In this document: one piece after another, positions 23,883 through 25,118 of the stretch
Numbering within the stretch: position 1 is the first letter of the stretch
Layout: each line of letters opens with the position of its first letter
NCBI GenBank assembly: GCA_900541555.1
Contig: UQKE01000032.1
Location: 1-25,118, forward strand
DNA length: 25,118 bases
Reading direction: 5' to 3'
DNA from: an uncultured Porphyromonadaceae bacterium
Lineage (GTDB): Bacteria > Bacteroidota > Bacteroidia > Bacteroidales > Muribaculaceae
Program-made: the position numbers and the translations under genes
The notes under the pieces: generated by a model
What the model was told of the DNA's origin: nothing
Seen by the model: only the letters and a program-made list of their open reading frames with translations
The model's database searches: none

Positions 23883-24791
23883 TCACACTCCTTTCGCTTG
23901 CTTGATTCCTTCGAGCGTGGACAGCAAATTGTCGATTTCCACGAATTTGGCCACGATGCGTTTCTCGCCGTCCAAGAAATACACCGCAGGTCGAATCCGC
24001 ATGTCGTAGGCCTTGTCGAAATCGGGCAACGATGCCACGCTCCAGTTGGCTGCCTCCCCGTCGATGCCGTCGGTTTGCCCTTCCGGATAGACCGACACGA
24101 TGGAAAGCACGCCTGCCTCGATGAGCGTGTTGGCAGCCAGATTGGCCTTCAAGCGCACTTTATATATCGAGCAGTCCACGCAATCCGGAGCGTTGAAAAA
24201 CAAGATGGTGTATTCCGAAGCGATTCCGGCAAGCGACGTTGCCCCCGAGGGCGATTTGGACAGCGGCATGTCGGCCACCGCCGTGCCTACCGTCGAATTG
24301 GCAAGCACGCGCATATTGTCTTTCATCACGTTCTTCAATTCATCGGGCACATGCTTGTTGTCCGTCATGTATTTGGCAAACATCGTGTAAACGTCGTCGC
24401 TGCAAAAACTTCCGTAAATGTTGAGCACTTCCGCGTCGAGGATTCCGACCGTCAGATACAGATTCCGTTCGTTCTTTGCGACACGCTCCACGTAGTTTTT
24501 AATCGATTTTTCCACCTCGTCGCGATCGGCTATCGTGAAAAACGACAAATAGTCCGTAAACGTCTCGTGAAACGAAGCGGCATCGGCGATCGGTTCTTTG
24601 TCCAACGGATATTTTTCCCACAAATGGGCCACCATGAAGTTTGCCCGCAAATTCGGTTTCGTCAATTTCTCGGGCACTTCCGGATACTCAAACAGCGGCT
24701 TCACCGTACTCGCCTCCTGCGCAACGGCCGGAAGCGACAACAATGCGGCAACAACGGCCGCCAACAATCCTCTTGCGTTCAATCCTTTCAT
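23883..24791 (-). CDS. DUF5106 protein with thioredoxin-like C-terminal domain
   Basis: The 302-residue exported protein has a signal peptide (cleavage likely after PAVAQ, residue 25), an N-terminal DUF5106 region (about 30-160; FEYPEVPEKLTKPNLRANF, VAHLWEKYPL) and a thioredoxin-like fold from about 165 on, with the redox motif CVDC (Cys204, Cys207) in FNAPDCVDCS and the cis-Pro region RIRPAVYFLDG. It should act in the periplasm, perhaps as a disulfide reductant in the TlpA style. First gene of the seven-gene operon; a -7 element lies 40 bp upstream. Substrate unknown. Confidence 0.88.
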   Translation of the reverse strand: MKGLNARGLLAAVVAALLSLPAVAQEASTVKPLFEYPEVPEKLTKPNLRANFMVAHLWEKYPLDKEPIADAASFHETFTDYLSFFTIADRDEVEKSIKNYVERVAKNERNLYLTVGILDAEVLNIYGSFCSDDVYTMFAKYMTDNKHVPDELKNVMKDNMRVLANSTVGTAVADMPLSKSPSGATSLAGIASEYTILFFNAPDCVDCSIYKVRLKANLAANTLIEAGVLSIVSVYPEGQTDGIDGEAANWSVASLPDFDKAYDMRIRPAVYFLDGEKRIVAKFVEIDNLLSTLEGIKQAKGV

Positions 24792-24827
24792 ATATTCTGT
24801 TATCCTTATACCATATAATGCAGTAGC

Positions 24828-24860
24828 TTTGCAAAAGTAATCATTTTCTGACTACTTTTG
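24828..24860 (+). promoter_or_regulatory. Plus-strand promoter reading into the hairpin repeats
   Basis: TTTG (24828-24831), 21 bp, TACTTTTG (24853-24860): both elements are full matches in correct spacing. It points away from the seven-gene operon into the repeats R3/R4; no gene on the plus strand is visible before the window ends. Confidence 0.55.
24832..24839 (-). promoter_or_regulatory. -7 element of the seven-gene operon
   Basis: The minus strand reads TACTTTTG, a full TAnnTTTG match, 40 bp before the DUF5106 ATG. It forms an 8-bp inverted repeat with the plus-strand -7 box at 24853-24860, so two opposed promoters share one symmetric site. No -33 box is clear on this side. Confidence 0.45.
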
Positions 24861-24925
24861 AGGCGCGATTGCAATTTACTTGCACGAAAAATACTCGCGG
24901 CGCTGCCCGAAACTTTTCAAACGCC

Positions 24926-25024
24926 GCAATGTCTCCCCCTGTGTCGCCGCAATGGCGGCGAGATAGGGGGAGTGGCTCGTTAGAGCCGAAGGGGTTGACC
25001 CACATAATCCGCAAGGATTATTTT
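24926..25024 (+). repeat. Hairpin repeat copy R3
   Basis: The most intact copy: outer stem CTCCCCCT/AGGGGGAG, core TCGCCGC-AATG-GCGGCGA, hairpin II GGCTC-GTTA-GAGCC, constant GAAGGGGTTGACC, and hairpin III TAATCC-GCAA-GGATTA followed by TTTT. The stem sequences differ from R1 and R2 while pairing is kept. Confidence 0.85.
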
Positions 25025-25050
25025 CTACAAAAAATGACAGACCGCTACCG

Positions 25051-25118
25051 GCAATGTCTCCCCCTGTGTCGCCGCGCCAGCGCGATATAGGGGAAGTGGC
25101 TCGTCAGAGCCGAAGGGG
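25051..25118 (+). repeat. Hairpin repeat copy R4 (cut by window end)
   Basis: A tandem copy in the same orientation, 125 bp after R3. It has CTCCCCCT paired with AGGGGAAG (one mismatch), a GC-rich core TCGCCGCGCCAGCGCGA with one bulged base, and hairpin II GGCTC-GTCA-GAGCC. The window ends within GAAGGGG. Confidence 0.8.

Noticed and set aside
24869..25090. Plus-strand frame of 73 codons at the window end
   Set aside because: It starts with TTG and passes through hairpin repeats R3 and R4; no protein family pattern.

Overview
The window looks like Bacteroidales chromosome. The pointers are a Porin_10-type outer membrane protein, DUF4923 and DUF5106 proteins, a near absence of Shine-Dalgarno signals, and many promoters of the Bacteroidota type (-33 TTTG, about 20 bp, -7 TAnnTTTG). 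The genus cannot be fixed by eye. Most of the window is housekeeping and envelope biology, interrupted by two toxin-antitoxin-like modules and a family of hairpin repeats.

Layout. Positions 1-1394 (+) carry two tandem DUF4923 paralogs, which overlap tail to tail with 1361-4173 (-), a porin followed by a solute-binding protein. Next on the minus strand come a lipoprotein protease of the clostripain (C11) family (4269-5453), a biotin-dependent carboxyltransferase of the OadA/PycB type (5725-7584), a HigBA-like toxin-antitoxin pair (7806-8460) and the bifunctional penicillin-binding protein PBP1A (8669-11062). On the plus strand are a MIP18/SUF-type protein with LpxH (11350-12436), a candidate orphan small RNA with its own promoter and a perfect terminator (about 12650-12741), ispD-recG (12814-15574), and ndk with an M23/LysM peptidase (15714-17151). 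On the minus strand there follow a DUF3791-DUF3990-DUF3791 module whose central ART-like gene is broken by a one-base frameshift (17359-18297), a 500-bp intergenic region with tandem promoters and an inverted pair of hairpin repeats, and a tight seven-gene operon (DUF5106, DoxX, mnmA, BFN nuclease, nucleoside permease, rsmE, kdsA; 24791 down to 18796). The window ends in two more copies of the hairpin repeat.

How the genes fit together. LpxH and KdsA serve lipid A-Kdo synthesis, PBP1A and the M23 peptidase build and remodel peptidoglycan, and IspD feeds isoprenoid (including undecaprenyl) synthesis. RecG, Ndk, RsmE and MnmA serve DNA repair, nucleotide pools, rRNA and tRNA modification.

The most interesting items are: three promoters whose -33 boxes all lie inside inverted repeats (two in tandem in front of the DUF3791/DUF3990 module, one in front of the carboxyltransferase gene); the hairpin repeat family with compensatory stem changes; the orphan small RNA candidate; and the frameshifted ART-like gene. 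No tRNA, rRNA, CRISPR array, IS element or phage gene was recognised.
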